A DNA stretch of 64,000 nt, from the NCBI RefSeq assembly GCF_019933235.1, contig NZ_CP082945.1, positions 3,720,001 to 3,784,000 on the forward strand. The letters run 5' to 3'. The position numbers and the translations under genes were made by a program. Positions 34,020 through 42,930 of this stretch are shown piece after piece. Each line of letters begins with the position of its first letter. Position 1 is the stretch's first letter. The notes beneath the pieces are model-generated. The model was not told the DNA's origin. It saw only the letters and a list, made by a program, of their open reading frames with translations, and did no database searches. Origin of the DNA: Streptomyces angustmyceticus (lineage in GTDB: Bacteria; Actinomycetota; Actinomycetes; Streptomycetales; Streptomycetaceae).

Positions 34020-36572
34020 CTACTCGTTGTTGAACTCCTCGATCACCGTCGCGCCGAGCTCGCGCACGATCAGGTCGTGGCCGCTGAGCGCGGAGTCGAC
34101 GAGGTCGGGGTCGTCCTCGGCCGGCATGTCGTACTCGATCGACATCGGCGGGGGCTCGGGCGGGGCGTAGGCCGCCTCGGCCGCGGGCCCTGACGGGCCG
34201 CCGCCCGCGGACGCCGACGGGGCGACGGCCTCCCGCGCCATCCGCGCGCCCTGGCCGCCACCGCCGCCGGAGGCTCCGGATCCGCCGGCGCCCTGTCCGT
34301 ACGAGCCCCCGGACGACGAGGACGCCGACGGGCCACTCTGCTGGGACGGGGACTGCGGCCCGCCCTGCTGCGGCGCGGCGGGCGTCCCGCCGCCGAAGCC
34401 ACCGCCCCCGCCGCCGAAGCCGCCACCGCCGCTACGGGGCGCGCCGCCGGCCGGCGGGTTGGCGCCGCCCGACGGATCGACGATCGCCTCGACCCGCCAC
34501 TGCACCTGGAACCGCTCGGCCAGCACGTCCTTGAGGACGTCCTCGCTCCCGCCGTTGGCGAAGCTGTCGCGGGCACCGGCATTGGGGAAGCCGATCTGCA
34601 ACGTCGTGCCGTCGAAGCCGGAGACCTGGGCGTTCTGGCTCAGCAGGATCCAGGTGAAGCGCCGGCGGGCCTTCACCGCGTCCAGGATGTCCGGCCACAT
34701 CTGCCGCACCTGGGCGGCGCCCTGTGCCGCCCCCGGGGCCGCCCCGGCCTGCGGCTGCTGGGCCACGGGCGCGGACGGACCGGCCGCCGGTGCGGGCGCG
34801 GACGGGGGCGCGGGCGCCGGAGCGGGCTCCCCGCCCTGCGGCGCCTGGCCGCCCTGGCCCGGCGCCACGGCCGTGGGCCAGCCACCGGGCTGCCGTCCGG
34901 CGCCGGGGCCGTTGCCGCCCGCGGCGCCTCCGCCGCCGGCGCCGTTGCCCCGGCCCGTGCTCCCGGGCCAGGCTCCCGGCCGCGCGGGCGCGGCCTGCCC
35001 CCCGCCCGGCGCCGCGGCCTGCGGAGCCTGCGCCGGACCGCCCTGCACCGGACCGCCCTGCGCCGCCGCACCGCCGCCCTGCTGCTGCTCACCGCCGGGC
35101 GCGGCCACCGGCCCGCCGGGCGCCCCGGCACCGGCGGCCGGCGCGGCCTGGGCGGGAGCCGGGGCAACGGGCGCCTGGGCAACGGGCGCCGAGGCGCCAG
35201 GGGCCCCCGCGCCACCGCCCGCACCGCCGCCCGCCGCGCCCCGCACCGCGGCACGCGCCGCCGCCGGCCCGGAGGGTCCGGCGGCCGGCATCGCCGGATG
35301 GGCCTCCGGCCCCGGTACGTATCCGGCCGCGGGCCCGCCACCGGACGCCACCACCGGCGCCCCGGCCCCGGGCTCCGCGCCGCCGCCGGCCCCGCCGCCC
35401 AGCAGCGCCGCACCCGCGCCGCGCTCCAGCCGGTCGAGCCGCGCCTGCACCGACCGCTCATCGTCGTACGCCGCGGGCAGCAGCACCCGCGCACAGATCA
35501 GCTCCAGCTGCAGCCGCGGCGAGGTCGCCCCGCGCATCTCCGTCAGGCCCGTGTTGACCAGATCGGCGGCCCGGCTCAGCTCCGCCGCCCCGAAGACGGA
35601 CGCCTGCGCCGACATCCGCTCCACGACATCCGCCGGGGCGTCGATCAGCCCCTTCTCCCCGGCCTCGGGCACGGCCGCCAGGATCACCAGGTCCCGCAGC
35701 CGCTCCAGCAGGTCCGCGACGAAGCGCCGCGGGTCGTTGCCGCCCTCGATGACGCGGTCCACGACCTCGAAGGCCGCCGCGCCGTCCCCCGCCGCGAACG
35801 CCTCCACGATCGAGTCCAGCAGCGACCCGTCGGTGTACCCCAGCAGCGCCGTCGCCATGGCATACGTCACACCGTCCGCACCGGCGCCGGCGAGCAGCTG
35901 GTCCATCACGGACATCGAGTCACGCACCGACCCGGCGCCGGCGCGCACCACCAGCGGCAGCACCCCGTCCTCGACCGGGCTCTCCTCCCGCCCGCACACC
36001 TCGGCCAGGTAGTCCCGCAGCGTCCCCGGGGGCACCAGCCGGAACGGGTAGTGGTGCGTACGCGACCGGATCGTCCCGATGACCTTCTCGGGCTCGGTCG
36101 TCGCGAAGATGAACTTCAGATGCTCCGGCGGCTCCTCGACGACCTTCAGCAGGGCGTTGAAGCCCGCCGAGGTCACCATGTGCGCCTCGTCGATGATGTA
36201 GATCTTGTAGCGGCTGCTGGCCGGCCCGAAGAATGCCTTCTCCCGCAGCTCACGGGCGTCGTCCACGCCACCGTGCGACGCCGCGTCGATCTCGATCACG
36301 TCGATCGAGCCCCGCCCGTTCCTGGCCAGGTCCAGGCACGACTGGCACGTTCCGCAGGGCGTGGGGGTGGGACCTTCCTCACAGTTGAGGCAGCGCGCCA
36401 GGATCCGCGCACTGGTCGTCTTGCCGCAGCCTCGCGGCCCACTGAACAAATAGGCGTGGTTGACCCGGTTGTTCCGCAATGCCTGCTGCAGCGGATCGGT
36501 CACGTGCTCTTGCCCGATGACCTCGGCGAAGGTCTCGGGCCGGTAGCGGCGGTACAGCGCAAGGGACGACAC
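34020..36572 (-). CDS. dnaX: DNA polymerase III subunit gamma/tau
   Basis: An 850-aa clamp-loader ATPase. Residues 1-370 are the AAA+ core: Walker A SGPRGCGKTT (about 44-53), zinc module Cys64, Cys73, Cys76, Cys79, Walker B IIDEAHM, sensor ATTEPEKV. A region of roughly 200 residues is almost only Ala, Pro, Gly and Gln. Then comes a conserved tau-like domain (QMWPDILDAVKARRRFTWILLSQNAQV) and a second Gly/Ser-rich tail ending VIEEFNNE. The GTG at 36572 fits the conserved MSSLALYRRYRPETF start. The linker is longer than in E. coli but typical of streptomycetes. No frameshift signal was searched for. Confidence 0.95.
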   Translation of the reverse strand: MSSLALYRRYRPETFAEVIGQEHVTDPLQQALRNNRVNHAYLFSGPRGCGKTTSARILARCLNCEEGPTPTPCGTCQSCLDLARNGRGSIDVIEIDAASHGGVDDARELREKAFFGPASSRYKIYIIDEAHMVTSAGFNALLKVVEEPPEHLKFIFATTEPEKVIGTIRSRTHHYPFRLVPPGTLRDYLAEVCGREESPVEDGVLPLVVRAGAGSVRDSMSVMDQLLAGAGADGVTYAMATALLGYTDGSLLDSIVEAFAAGDGAAAFEVVDRVIEGGNDPRRFVADLLERLRDLVILAAVPEAGEKGLIDAPADVVERMSAQASVFGAAELSRAADLVNTGLTEMRGATSPRLQLELICARVLLPAAYDDERSVQARLDRLERGAGAALLGGGAGGGAEPGAGAPVVASGGGPAAGYVPGPEAHPAMPAAGPSGPAAARAAVRGAAGGGAGGGAGAPGASAPVAQAPVAPAPAQAAPAAGAGAPGGPVAAPGGEQQQGGGAAAQGGPVQGGPAQAPQAAAPGGGQAAPARPGAWPGSTGRGNGAGGGGAAGGNGPGAGRQPGGWPTAVAPGQGGQAPQGGEPAPAPAPPSAPAPAAGPSAPVAQQPQAGAAPGAAQGAAQVRQMWPDILDAVKARRRFTWILLSQNAQVSGFDGTTLQIGFPNAGARDSFANGGSEDVLKDVLAERFQVQWRVEAIVDPSGGANPPAGGAPRSGGGGFGGGGGGFGGGTPAAPQQGGPQSPSQQSGPSASSSSGGSYGQGAGGSGASGGGGGQGARMAREAVAPSASAGGGPSGPAAEAAYAPPEPPPMSIEYDMPAEDDPDLVDSALSGHDLIVRELGATVIEEFNNE

Positions 36573-36623
36573 GCATACGACGATATCGGGCCGCACTGAC
36601 AACCGACCGGCCCCGCAAACGCA

Positions 36624-36720
36624 AGCGCCCCCCACGCACCCGCCAGAGCCGACCTACCCTTGCTGCCTTCCGGCCCTGGGGGAGTTCAGTCAGATAGCGC
36701 CACGTGAGGGGCTGCGCACC
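36624..36720 (-). ncRNA. ffs: Signal recognition particle RNA (bacterial small type, 4.5S-like)
   Basis: On the minus strand the universal SRP domain IV sequence GGCCGGAAGGCAGCAAGGG is present. The 5' part GCGCAGCCCCTCACG pairs with CGTGGGGGGCGC at the 3' end. Ends are estimated from this pairing. It lies about 50 bp upstream of dnaX, as in many actinobacteria. Confidence 0.93.
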
Positions 36721-36846
36721 ACAGTAGCGGATCCCCCGCCCCGGAAACGACCCGGACCCTCGCCCCGACCCACTTCCCTCCCCCTCCGACCCCCTCCCCT
36801 CGATCATGGTCGCGAGCACTCCCCAACGTCTTGTATTGTTTGCGGC

Positions 36847-36934
36847 GGAGGATTCGCCTAGTGGCCTAGGGCGCACGCTTGGAAAGCGTGTTGGGGGCAA
36901 CCCCTCACGAGTTCGAATCTCGTATCCTCCGCCA
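36847..36934 (+). tRNA. tRNA-Ser (anticodon GGA)
   Basis: An 88-nt class II tRNA: acceptor GGAGGAT/ATCCTCC, anticodon stem CACGC/GCGTG with loop TTGGAAA (anticodon GGA, codon TCC), a long variable arm (TTGGGGGCAACCCCTC) and T-loop TTCGAAT. The discriminator G is followed by an encoded CCA. A -10-like TATTGT lies 8 bp upstream. Confidence 0.97.
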
Positions 36935-36957
36935 GTGCCTCACCGGGCACAACGTCG

Positions 36958-36987
36958 AAGGGCCCCACCGCTTGCGGTGGGGCCCTT
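36958..36987 (+). terminator. Rho-independent terminator of tRNA-Ser
   Basis: Perfect 13-bp stem AAGGGCCCCACCG / CGGTGGGGCCCTT with loop CTTG, 23 nt after the tRNA. Confidence 0.9.
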
Positions 36988-37539
36988 CGCGGTTCTCCGG
37001 CTCCGCTGGCCTTCTCGGTTCTCGCCTCGGTCGGCCTCGGGAGGCGCCCGGAGCACGCCCCCGTTCTGCTGCGCGGCCTTTCCGAGCGTCGGCCCCGTGA
37101 TGTGCACCTACCGAGCGCGCGTCTGCGCCGCTCCACCGGCTCCGGCTCCGGCTCCGGCTCCATGATCACGTCGGCCGCGCCGCCCGGAACGCCGACGAAC
37201 AGAGCACGGCCCCCGCTGTGTGACGAGCGTCATCCAGCCGCCCGTCCCGGACGCCCGCAGGGGGCGAATCCGGTTCTTGGATCCGGACGCATGCCGAATC
37301 AAGATCAACGCCTTCCCGGTGCAGCCCGAGCGCCTCGCCCGGACTCGGTGACGGTGCGCCTCCGTTCCCGCCGGCAGGGAGGACGGCGGCTCCGGGCAAC
37401 CCCATGAACTCGTCCGCCGGGTCTTCGGATTGCGTCAATGGGCCGTCAAATGGGTGCCCGGCGAACACAATCTGCGGCGATGGCTGCCTACTTTGGCCGG
37501 GCGCGTTGATCACGTAGGGCTTCACCAAGGGGGACCGCC
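36988..37539. other. Intergenic region between tRNA-Ser and the WXG cassette
   Basis: No gene is credible. I looked for an integrase, or a repeat of the tRNA 3' end that would mark an attachment site, and saw neither. It should hold the cassette promoter. Confidence 0.45.
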
Positions 37540-37854
37540 ATGCCGCACGAGCACTTTTCGATACGTCCCGAGCCGGTCACAGCCCTGGCCAAGGACTTCG
37601 TCTCGTCTTCCGACCGCTTGGACGACCGCATCAGCACCTTCGCCTCCCGTGCGGAGAACGTGGACGACGCCTTCGGAGTGATGTCCGAATCCACCGAGGT
37701 GCTCTCCCAGTACGTCGAGATGACCCGCCACGCGGTGACGTCCCTGCGGCAGGTGAGTGCCGGGCTGAAGCACTACGCCGCGGGCCTGCGGCACACCGTG
37801 GCCGGCTACCAGCGATCCGACGCCGAGCAGGCACAGCGGTTCGGGGGGAAGTGA
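37540..37854 (+). CDS. Small WXG100/ESX-type helical protein
   Basis: A 104-aa all-helical protein of the size and composition of type VII secretion substrates or their partners. It starts MPHEHFSIRPEPVTALAKDF and has heptad-like hydrophobic spacing. The WXG turn is not conserved: the mid-protein turn reads DDAFGVM. One base separates its stop from the next start, indicating a coupled pair, the usual arrangement of ESX heterodimers. Confidence 0.65.
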   Translation: MPHEHFSIRPEPVTALAKDFVSSSDRLDDRISTFASRAENVDDAFGVMSESTEVLSQYVEMTRHAVTSLRQVSAGLKHYAAGLRHTVAGYQRSDAEQAQRFGGK

Positions 37855-37855
37855 C

Positions 37856-38950
37856 ATGACCGGCCAGCGGCAGGAGCAGCAGCCGAAGATCGAGAAGAGC
37901 TTCGATCTTTTCAACCCTGGTGGGGATCCGTCCGTCCTGCGGGCCTGTGCCGAGGCGTGGCGGCACGTGGCGCACGATCTGAAGAGCACGGTCGAGGCCC
38001 AGGATCACGAGGTCACCCGGCTCGGGGACAACTGGACCGGCGCCGCGGCCGACGCGTTCCACGCGCACTGGAATCACACCCGGAGCCAGGTCGAGAAGGC
38101 GCTGCCGCAGTTCGAAACCGTGGCCCGTCAGCTGGATACCACCGCTGATGCGATCCAGAAGGCGAACGACGAGGTCCACCGTGTGGTCGAGGAGATCGCC
38201 GCGACGGTGGCGATCGGCATCGGCCTGACGGTGCTGACCGCGGGATTCTCCGACGCCATCGCGGCGGGTGCGGCCGAGGCGGAGATCGCCGAGGCGACCG
38301 GTGAGATCACCCGGCTCGGGCAGCTCCTGATCAGGGCTGCCAAGACGATCGAGGCGGTGAAGAAGTCGATGGAGGCGAACAGGCTGCTCAAGTTCACCAT
38401 CGAATTCGGGAAGGGGACCGGCGCCAACTTCATCGGCAACGTGGGCGGCCAGGCCCTCACCGGGCAGGAGATCACCTGGGGTCAGGACCTCCAGGACGCC
38501 GCCATCGCCTCCTTCGTGGGCACGGGCATCGCCACAGGAGCGGGAAAGGCCGGAGGGAAAGTCGAGGACTTGGCCCGCAGTTCCGGGGAGCACGGAGCGG
38601 ATTGGGCTCCCGGCAAGGCCATCGGAGAGGGGCTGGGCAGTAAGAACCTGCTCGGCAGGATGGCCGTGGAGGGGGTGGGCGGTGCTGCCGGGCAGGCCGC
38701 GGCGGACGAGGGAGAAATCTACTTCGAGGGCGAGGACAAGGACGTGGCGCGGGACATGTTGTTCAGCGGTGCCGGCGGAGCCGTCGGCGGTGCGGCAAAC
38801 CACGCGGGGGACAAGGCCTACGAGTCCGTCAGCGGAAAGCACCGTGATGGCGGGCCGGCCCATTTCCCCGCCTTTCAGCAGATCTCCGCCGACGGCCTCG
38901 TCTACGGCACCTTCAATGAGCTCAACACGGAAACCACACCGGACGATTGA
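37856..38950 (+). CDS. WXG100-domain protein with long C-terminal region (putative type VII effector)
   Basis: A 364-aa protein. The N-terminal 100 residues form a helical hairpin with the WXG-type turn LGDNWTGAAADAFHAHW. A hydrophobic alanine-rich segment (ATVAIGIGLTVLTAGFSDAIAAG) and several glycine-zipper stretches (ASFVGTGIATGAGKAGG, GAGGAVGGAANHAGDKA) follow. This is the layout of polymorphic effectors exported by ESX/type VII systems, but no recognised toxin domain is visible at the C-terminus (FPAFQQISADGLVYGTFNE). The partner gene is immediately upstream. Confidence 0.65.
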   Translation: MTGQRQEQQPKIEKSFDLFNPGGDPSVLRACAEAWRHVAHDLKSTVEAQDHEVTRLGDNWTGAAADAFHAHWNHTRSQVEKALPQFETVARQLDTTADAIQKANDEVHRVVEEIAATVAIGIGLTVLTAGFSDAIAAGAAEAEIAEATGEITRLGQLLIRAAKTIEAVKKSMEANRLLKFTIEFGKGTGANFIGNVGGQALTGQEITWGQDLQDAAIASFVGTGIATGAGKAGGKVEDLARSSGEHGADWAPGKAIGEGLGSKNLLGRMAVEGVGGAAGQAAADEGEIYFEGEDKDVARDMLFSGAGGAVGGAANHAGDKAYESVSGKHRDGGPAHFPAFQQISADGLVYGTFNELNTETTPDD

Positions 38951-38956
38951 TCAACC

Positions 38957-39562
38957 GTGTTCGAAGTCCGCAAAAGCATCAAGCGCTTCCGGGACGACCC
39001 GGCCTGGACGTACCGCAAGCAGGGCCGGGACTACCTCGATACCTTCGACCGTCGCGGCTATCCGTTCAGCCTGGGCCCCGACGGACTTGCTCTTCGCCAT
39101 CTGCTCCAGGGCAGCTTCCGGGGGCGCGAGGTGAGCCTGTTCCATCTCCTCGCATGGCAGCGCAGCGGCAAGGCCAATGTCGCATGGACCTATTCCGTGG
39201 TCGTTCTCCCCCTGCCGCGCGTTCTCCCGGCCACCGCTTTGACGAGCCGCCGGCTGGCGTCGTCGCGGGTGGAGAAGATTTCCGCGCTCAACCGCGTCAC
39301 GGGCCGCGGCAGGGATCTGCCCGGCCTCGGTACCCATCTGGTCCGTTACTGCGCCGACGATCCCGACTTCGCGGCGCTCATCAGCACGCACGCCGTGGAA
39401 CAGCTCATGCACAAAGCCCGGTTGGGGTGGCGCATCGAAGGGGACCGCATGATCGGGTGGACGTACGGACGCAGAACCTACGAGGATCTCCTGTCCCTCG
39501 CCGAAACCGTCACCGCCATCATCGAAGGCTTCCCCGAACAAGCGTGGCAGTGGCCGGAGTGA
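38957..39562 (+). CDS. Conserved hypothetical protein downstream of the WXG pair
   Basis: A 201-aa soluble protein that I do not recognise. It is basic at the N-terminus (MFEVRKSIKRFRDDPAW), with a central beta-rich part (VAWTYSVVVLPLPRVLPA, GLGTHLVRYCADDPDF) and a C-terminal IGWTYGRRTYEDLLSLAETVTAIIEGFP. The GTG start follows 6 bp after the previous stop and its own stop overlaps the next GTG (GTGA). Position suggests an immunity, chaperone or accessory role for the WXG protein, but that is inference. Confidence 0.7.
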   Translation: MFEVRKSIKRFRDDPAWTYRKQGRDYLDTFDRRGYPFSLGPDGLALRHLLQGSFRGREVSLFHLLAWQRSGKANVAWTYSVVVLPLPRVLPATALTSRRLASSRVEKISALNRVTGRGRDLPGLGTHLVRYCADDPDFAALISTHAVEQLMHKARLGWRIEGDRMIGWTYGRRTYEDLLSLAETVTAIIEGFPEQAWQWPE

Positions 39563-40092
39563 GGAAACCGGCGACCGACGTGCAGGGGGTCACGCCAACG
39601 GGGCGGCACCGGCCCGACGGGCCGGTGGTGCGTACGCCGCGCAGCATCCGGACGCGTGAGCCCCGGCGGCGGGCCGGTCCGATGCGGGTCGCGCTGCTGA
39701 TTCCGGTCGCCGCGCTGCTCGTCCTGGTCAGCGGGGCGCTGGGTTCGTTCCGCTGGATGCTGGTGCCCTCGCTCGTGCTGGGGGCGGCCGGCGGCATCTG
39801 GCTGATCGTGGCGGTGCCTCGGCTGCTGCCCGACGGGGCGCTGAGCCGGCTGATGACGACGCTGCTGGCCGCTGCGGCGACGTCGCCGCGGTGCCGGCCG
39901 CGTATGCCTCGCAGGGGTTTGTGCTGGAGATGCGGGGCTGGGGGTCGTCCTGCGTGCCGCCCGCGGGGTCGCGGCCGCCCGCGCTTCCGGTACGGCGGCC
40001 CGTCAGGGCACCGAGGGGCCGTGACGGGCCGCCGGGTTTCTCAGCCGATGGTGACCACGTGTGCCCACGGGGGTGGGGTGTCCGGGGTGTAG
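39559..40092 (+). pseudogene. Small membrane protein gene, possibly frameshifted
   Basis: The frame begins at GTG 39559 in a GTGA overlap with the previous gene. It encodes a basic N-terminus and two hydrophobic helices (VALLIPVAALLVLVSGALG, LVPSLVLGAAGGIWLIVAV). After LMTTLLAAAA (about 39870) it turns into arginine/cysteine-rich sequence typical of a wrong frame. The +2 frame there reads GDVAAVPAAYASQGFVLEM, which looks like real protein. A single-base indel near 39865-39880, real or from sequencing, would explain this. The other frame has no nearby stop, so the true end is unclear. Confidence 0.4.
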
Positions 40093-41432
40093 TCGGGGTT
40101 TTTCTCGTGGGTTGCGGGGGTGGGGCGGGGGAAGAGGCCGACGACGGTGCGGCAGGGGGGTGGGGCGGAGGGCCAGGGGGTCTGGCCGTCCGTGAGGGCG
40201 ACGAGGACGTCGGGGCGGGGGCGGGAGCGGAGGGCGCGGGCGAAGCCGGAGCGCAGGTCCGTGCCTCCGCCGCCGGTCAGTTCGATGTGCTCGGCGCGGC
40301 AGAGCGGGACGGCGACCCCGGCCGCCGCGTCGCAGGAGATCACCGAGACCAGGTCGTGGCGCCCGGCCACCACCCGGGAGATCGCCGCCACTTCCAGCAG
40401 CGCGCTGCCCAGTTCGGCGTCGCTCACCGACCCGGAGGTGTCGATCACGACGCAGACCCGGGGCGGCGTACGGCGCAGGCTCGGCAGCAGGACTCCGGGG
40501 ACGGCGGCCGAGCGCCGGGAGGGGCGCCGGTAGCTGTGGTCCTCACCCGCCCCCGGCCCGCCGGCCGCCGAGCGGATCGCCGCGCCCAGCAACTGCCGCC
40601 AGGGCTGCGGGGGATGGAACGCCTCGTCCGCCCAGCGGCGCCACCCCTCCGGCGCGTCGCCCGGCCGGCCCTTGATCCCCTCCGCGACCCGGAAGCGGAC
40701 CGCGTCCCGCTGCTGCCTGCTCAGCCCGTGTGCCCCGTCGGGCCCCAGCTCCCACGGCCGGTCCGCTCCGTCGGCGCCGCTGCCGCAGTCGAGCCAGGAC
40801 AGGTCCGCGGCGAGCCCGGACATCGACGCGGTCCGCAGGTACTCCTCCATCAGCAGCCCGTCGGGCAGCCCCAGCAGCGACGGCAGCACCGCCCCGGCGG
40901 GCCGGGGCAGGCCGTCACCGTAGATGTCGTCGTTGATCTCGAAGTCGGCGGCGATGTTGCGGCGCAGCCTCTCCCGGCCCTCGGCCCCGGGGGTCGCCGT
41001 CGCGCTTCGCCCGCCCGGTGCGTGCTCCTCGTGCTCGCGCGCATACCGTTCGCCCCGCCCGTGATGGTCCCTCAGCAGGTGGGAGACCTCGTGCACCCAG
41101 ACGCCCGCCAGTTCCTCCACCGGGGTGCGCGCGACGAAGGCCGGGGAGACGTAGCAGCGCCAGTGCGCGTCCACCGCCATCGTCGGCACCGACCGGTCCT
41201 CCACCACGTGCAGTGCGAAGAGTGCGGCGGCCAGGTAGGGGCGGACCTTGACCGCGTGCAGCCGGGCGGCCGGCAACTTCTCCGTGTCCAACGGGAGTCC
41301 CGCCCGGTGGGCAGGTCCGCCGGGGTCGGACGGCGGCTCCGGCACGGTGGCCCGGACCGGGCGCGGCGGCGCGGGCCGGGGCAGCGGGCGCGGCAGCGGG
41401 GGCGCCCCCGGGCGTTTCGCGGCGCCCGTCAT
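40041..41432 (-). CDS. VWA-like domain protein with HExxH metallopeptidase-like region (DUF2201 type)
   Basis: A 463-aa protein. The N-terminal 45 residues are Pro/Ala/Arg-rich. A metallopeptidase-like N-domain follows, with VHEVSHLLRDHH (HExxH at about residue 113). A C-terminal VWA-like domain carries the MIDAS start VVIDTSGSVSD (about 325-335), TGGGGTDLRSGF and VALTDGQTPWP. This fusion is typical of VWA partners of MoxR ATPases. Start ATG overlaps the stop of the ATPase (ATGA), so the two are coupled. Such pairs act in protein or metal-centre maturation and in predicted conflict systems. Confidence 0.85.
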   Translation of the reverse strand: MTGAAKRPGAPPLPRPLPRPAPPRPVRATVPEPPSDPGGPAHRAGLPLDTEKLPAARLHAVKVRPYLAAALFALHVVEDRSVPTMAVDAHWRCYVSPAFVARTPVEELAGVWVHEVSHLLRDHHGRGERYAREHEEHAPGGRSATATPGAEGRERLRRNIAADFEINDDIYGDGLPRPAGAVLPSLLGLPDGLLMEEYLRTASMSGLAADLSWLDCGSGADGADRPWELGPDGAHGLSRQQRDAVRFRVAEGIKGRPGDAPEGWRRWADEAFHPPQPWRQLLGAAIRSAAGGPGAGEDHSYRRPSRRSAAVPGVLLPSLRRTPPRVCVVIDTSGSVSDAELGSALLEVAAISRVVAGRHDLVSVISCDAAAGVAVPLCRAEHIELTGGGGTDLRSGFARALRSRPRPDVLVALTDGQTPWPSAPPPCRTVVGLFPRPTPATHEKNPDYTPDTPPPWAHVVTIG

Positions 41433-42766
41433 CGGCACTCCCCCGGCGTACGCCCGGCGCCGGCCGCCGCGGCCCGCGCCACCGACCGGTCCGCACGCCG
41501 TGCGAGATCGACCACCCCGGCCAGCCGTTCCATCGTCTCCGGCACCTCCCAGTCGTCGCGCCGCAGCCCGGCCAGCACCGTCGCCGGGGCGACCAGCAGG
41601 TCCGGCGGGCCGGTCTCCAGCGCGCGGACCAGCACCGCCCAGCCCGCCTCCCACCGCTCGCGCTCCGGCCGTGCCCCTACGGCGGCCACCACCGCCTCCA
41701 GAGCCGCCTGTCGCAGATCGCCGCGCGCCGGCAGCTCGGCGGCGGCCGGGTCGGCCAGCAGCGACTCCGGGTCCGGCAGGTCCATCCGGTCCAGATGGGC
41801 GAGGAGTTCGAGCCCCGGCCCGTCCCCCACCGCGCCCCGCACCACCAGCGCGAGCACCTCCCGGGAGACGGCGGCCGCCGTGCCGAAGGCCAGGAGGGTC
41901 AGTGCGGCCTCCCAGCTCCGGGGCGAGGGCCAGGCGCCGCCGCGCCGCGTCTCGGTGGTCGGCAGCCGGTGGATCAGCGTCGGCCGGGCCTCCAGGAAGC
42001 CGCAGACCGCGCGCCGGGCGAAGGCCACCGCCTCGGGCAGCCGCTCCGGCACCAGTGCGGGCAGCTCCGCCCGGGGCCAGACGCCGCCCAGGCCGCGCAC
42101 CACCACCTCCCGGTCGTGCGCCCAGTACAGATGCACGAACCGGTTGGCCAGCGGCGGGCTCAGCTCCCAGCCGTCCGCGGCCGACGCGCGCGGATTGGCG
42201 GCGGCCACGATCCGCACCCCCGCGGGCAGTTGCAGCGCGCCCACCTTCCGCTCCAGGACGACCCGCAGCAGCGCGGCCTGGACGGCCGGGGTGGCGGTGG
42301 ACAGCTCGTCGAGGAAGAGCAGCCCCCGCCCGGCCCGTACGAGCTCCACGGCCCACTGCGGCGGCGCCATCGGCACCCCCTGCGCCGCCGGGTCGTCCCC
42401 GACGATGGGCAGCCCGGAGAAGTCGGACGGCTCGTGGACGCTGGCGATCACGGTCGTCAGCGGCAGGTCGAGGGAGGCGGCGAGCTGCGTCAGGGCCGCG
42501 GTCTTGCCGATGCCGGGCTCGCCCCAGAGCAGCACGGGCAGGTCGGCCGCGACGGCCAGGGTGAGCGCCGCCAACTGCTCATCGGGGCGCGGCTCGGTGG
42601 TGGTCGTCCGCAGGCGGGCCAGGAGGTCGTCGGCGAGGGCCAGGGGGGTGTGGGGGCCGGGTGCGGCGGTGGGGGCGGGGGTGGAGGTGAGGGTGGGCGA
42701 GGGGGTGCCGGTGGTCGTCGTCAGGCTCTGCTGGGTCGGTGTCGGCTGGAGGGTGCGGGTGGTCAT
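41429..42766 (-). CDS. MoxR-type AAA+ ATPase
   Basis: A 445-aa ATPase. A Thr/Pro-rich leader (residues 1-45) precedes the AAA+ domain: Walker A WGEPGIGKTAAL (about 80-91), pore region HEPSDFSGLP, Walker B GLLFLDELSTA, sensor 1 IVAAANPRAS and arginine-finger region LSPPLANRFVHL. The C-terminal helical part is specific to this Streptomyces group. ATG 42766 is preferred over ATG 42772 because AGGTGAG lies 6 nt upstream of it. It presumably remodels a target bound by its VWA partner. Confidence 0.88.
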   Translation of the reverse strand: MTTRTLQPTPTQQSLTTTTGTPSPTLTSTPAPTAAPGPHTPLALADDLLARLRTTTTEPRPDEQLAALTLAVAADLPVLLWGEPGIGKTAALTQLAASLDLPLTTVIASVHEPSDFSGLPIVGDDPAAQGVPMAPPQWAVELVRAGRGLLFLDELSTATPAVQAALLRVVLERKVGALQLPAGVRIVAAANPRASAADGWELSPPLANRFVHLYWAHDREVVVRGLGGVWPRAELPALVPERLPEAVAFARRAVCGFLEARPTLIHRLPTTETRRGGAWPSPRSWEAALTLLAFGTAAAVSREVLALVVRGAVGDGPGLELLAHLDRMDLPDPESLLADPAAAELPARGDLRQAALEAVVAAVGARPERERWEAGWAVLVRALETGPPDLLVAPATVLAGLRRDDWEVPETMERLAGVVDLARRADRSVARAAAAGAGRTPGECR

Positions 42767-42930
42767 GGGCATCTCACCTGGGAGGGGTCAGGGGGACGGG
42801 GCGGCCCGTCCCGGAGGTCGTGAGGGCGTACGGCGCGGGATGCGTCGTACGGGCCGGCAGTTGCGTGGCGCGGCCTGGAAGCACGGAATACAGCGCGGGC
42901 CGACCGAACGTGGTGCGTCACGCGTCGTGC

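Noticed and set aside
36847..40092. Integrated element at tRNA-Ser
   Set aside because: No integrase, no duplicated tRNA end and no composition break were seen; the cassette may simply be adjacent.
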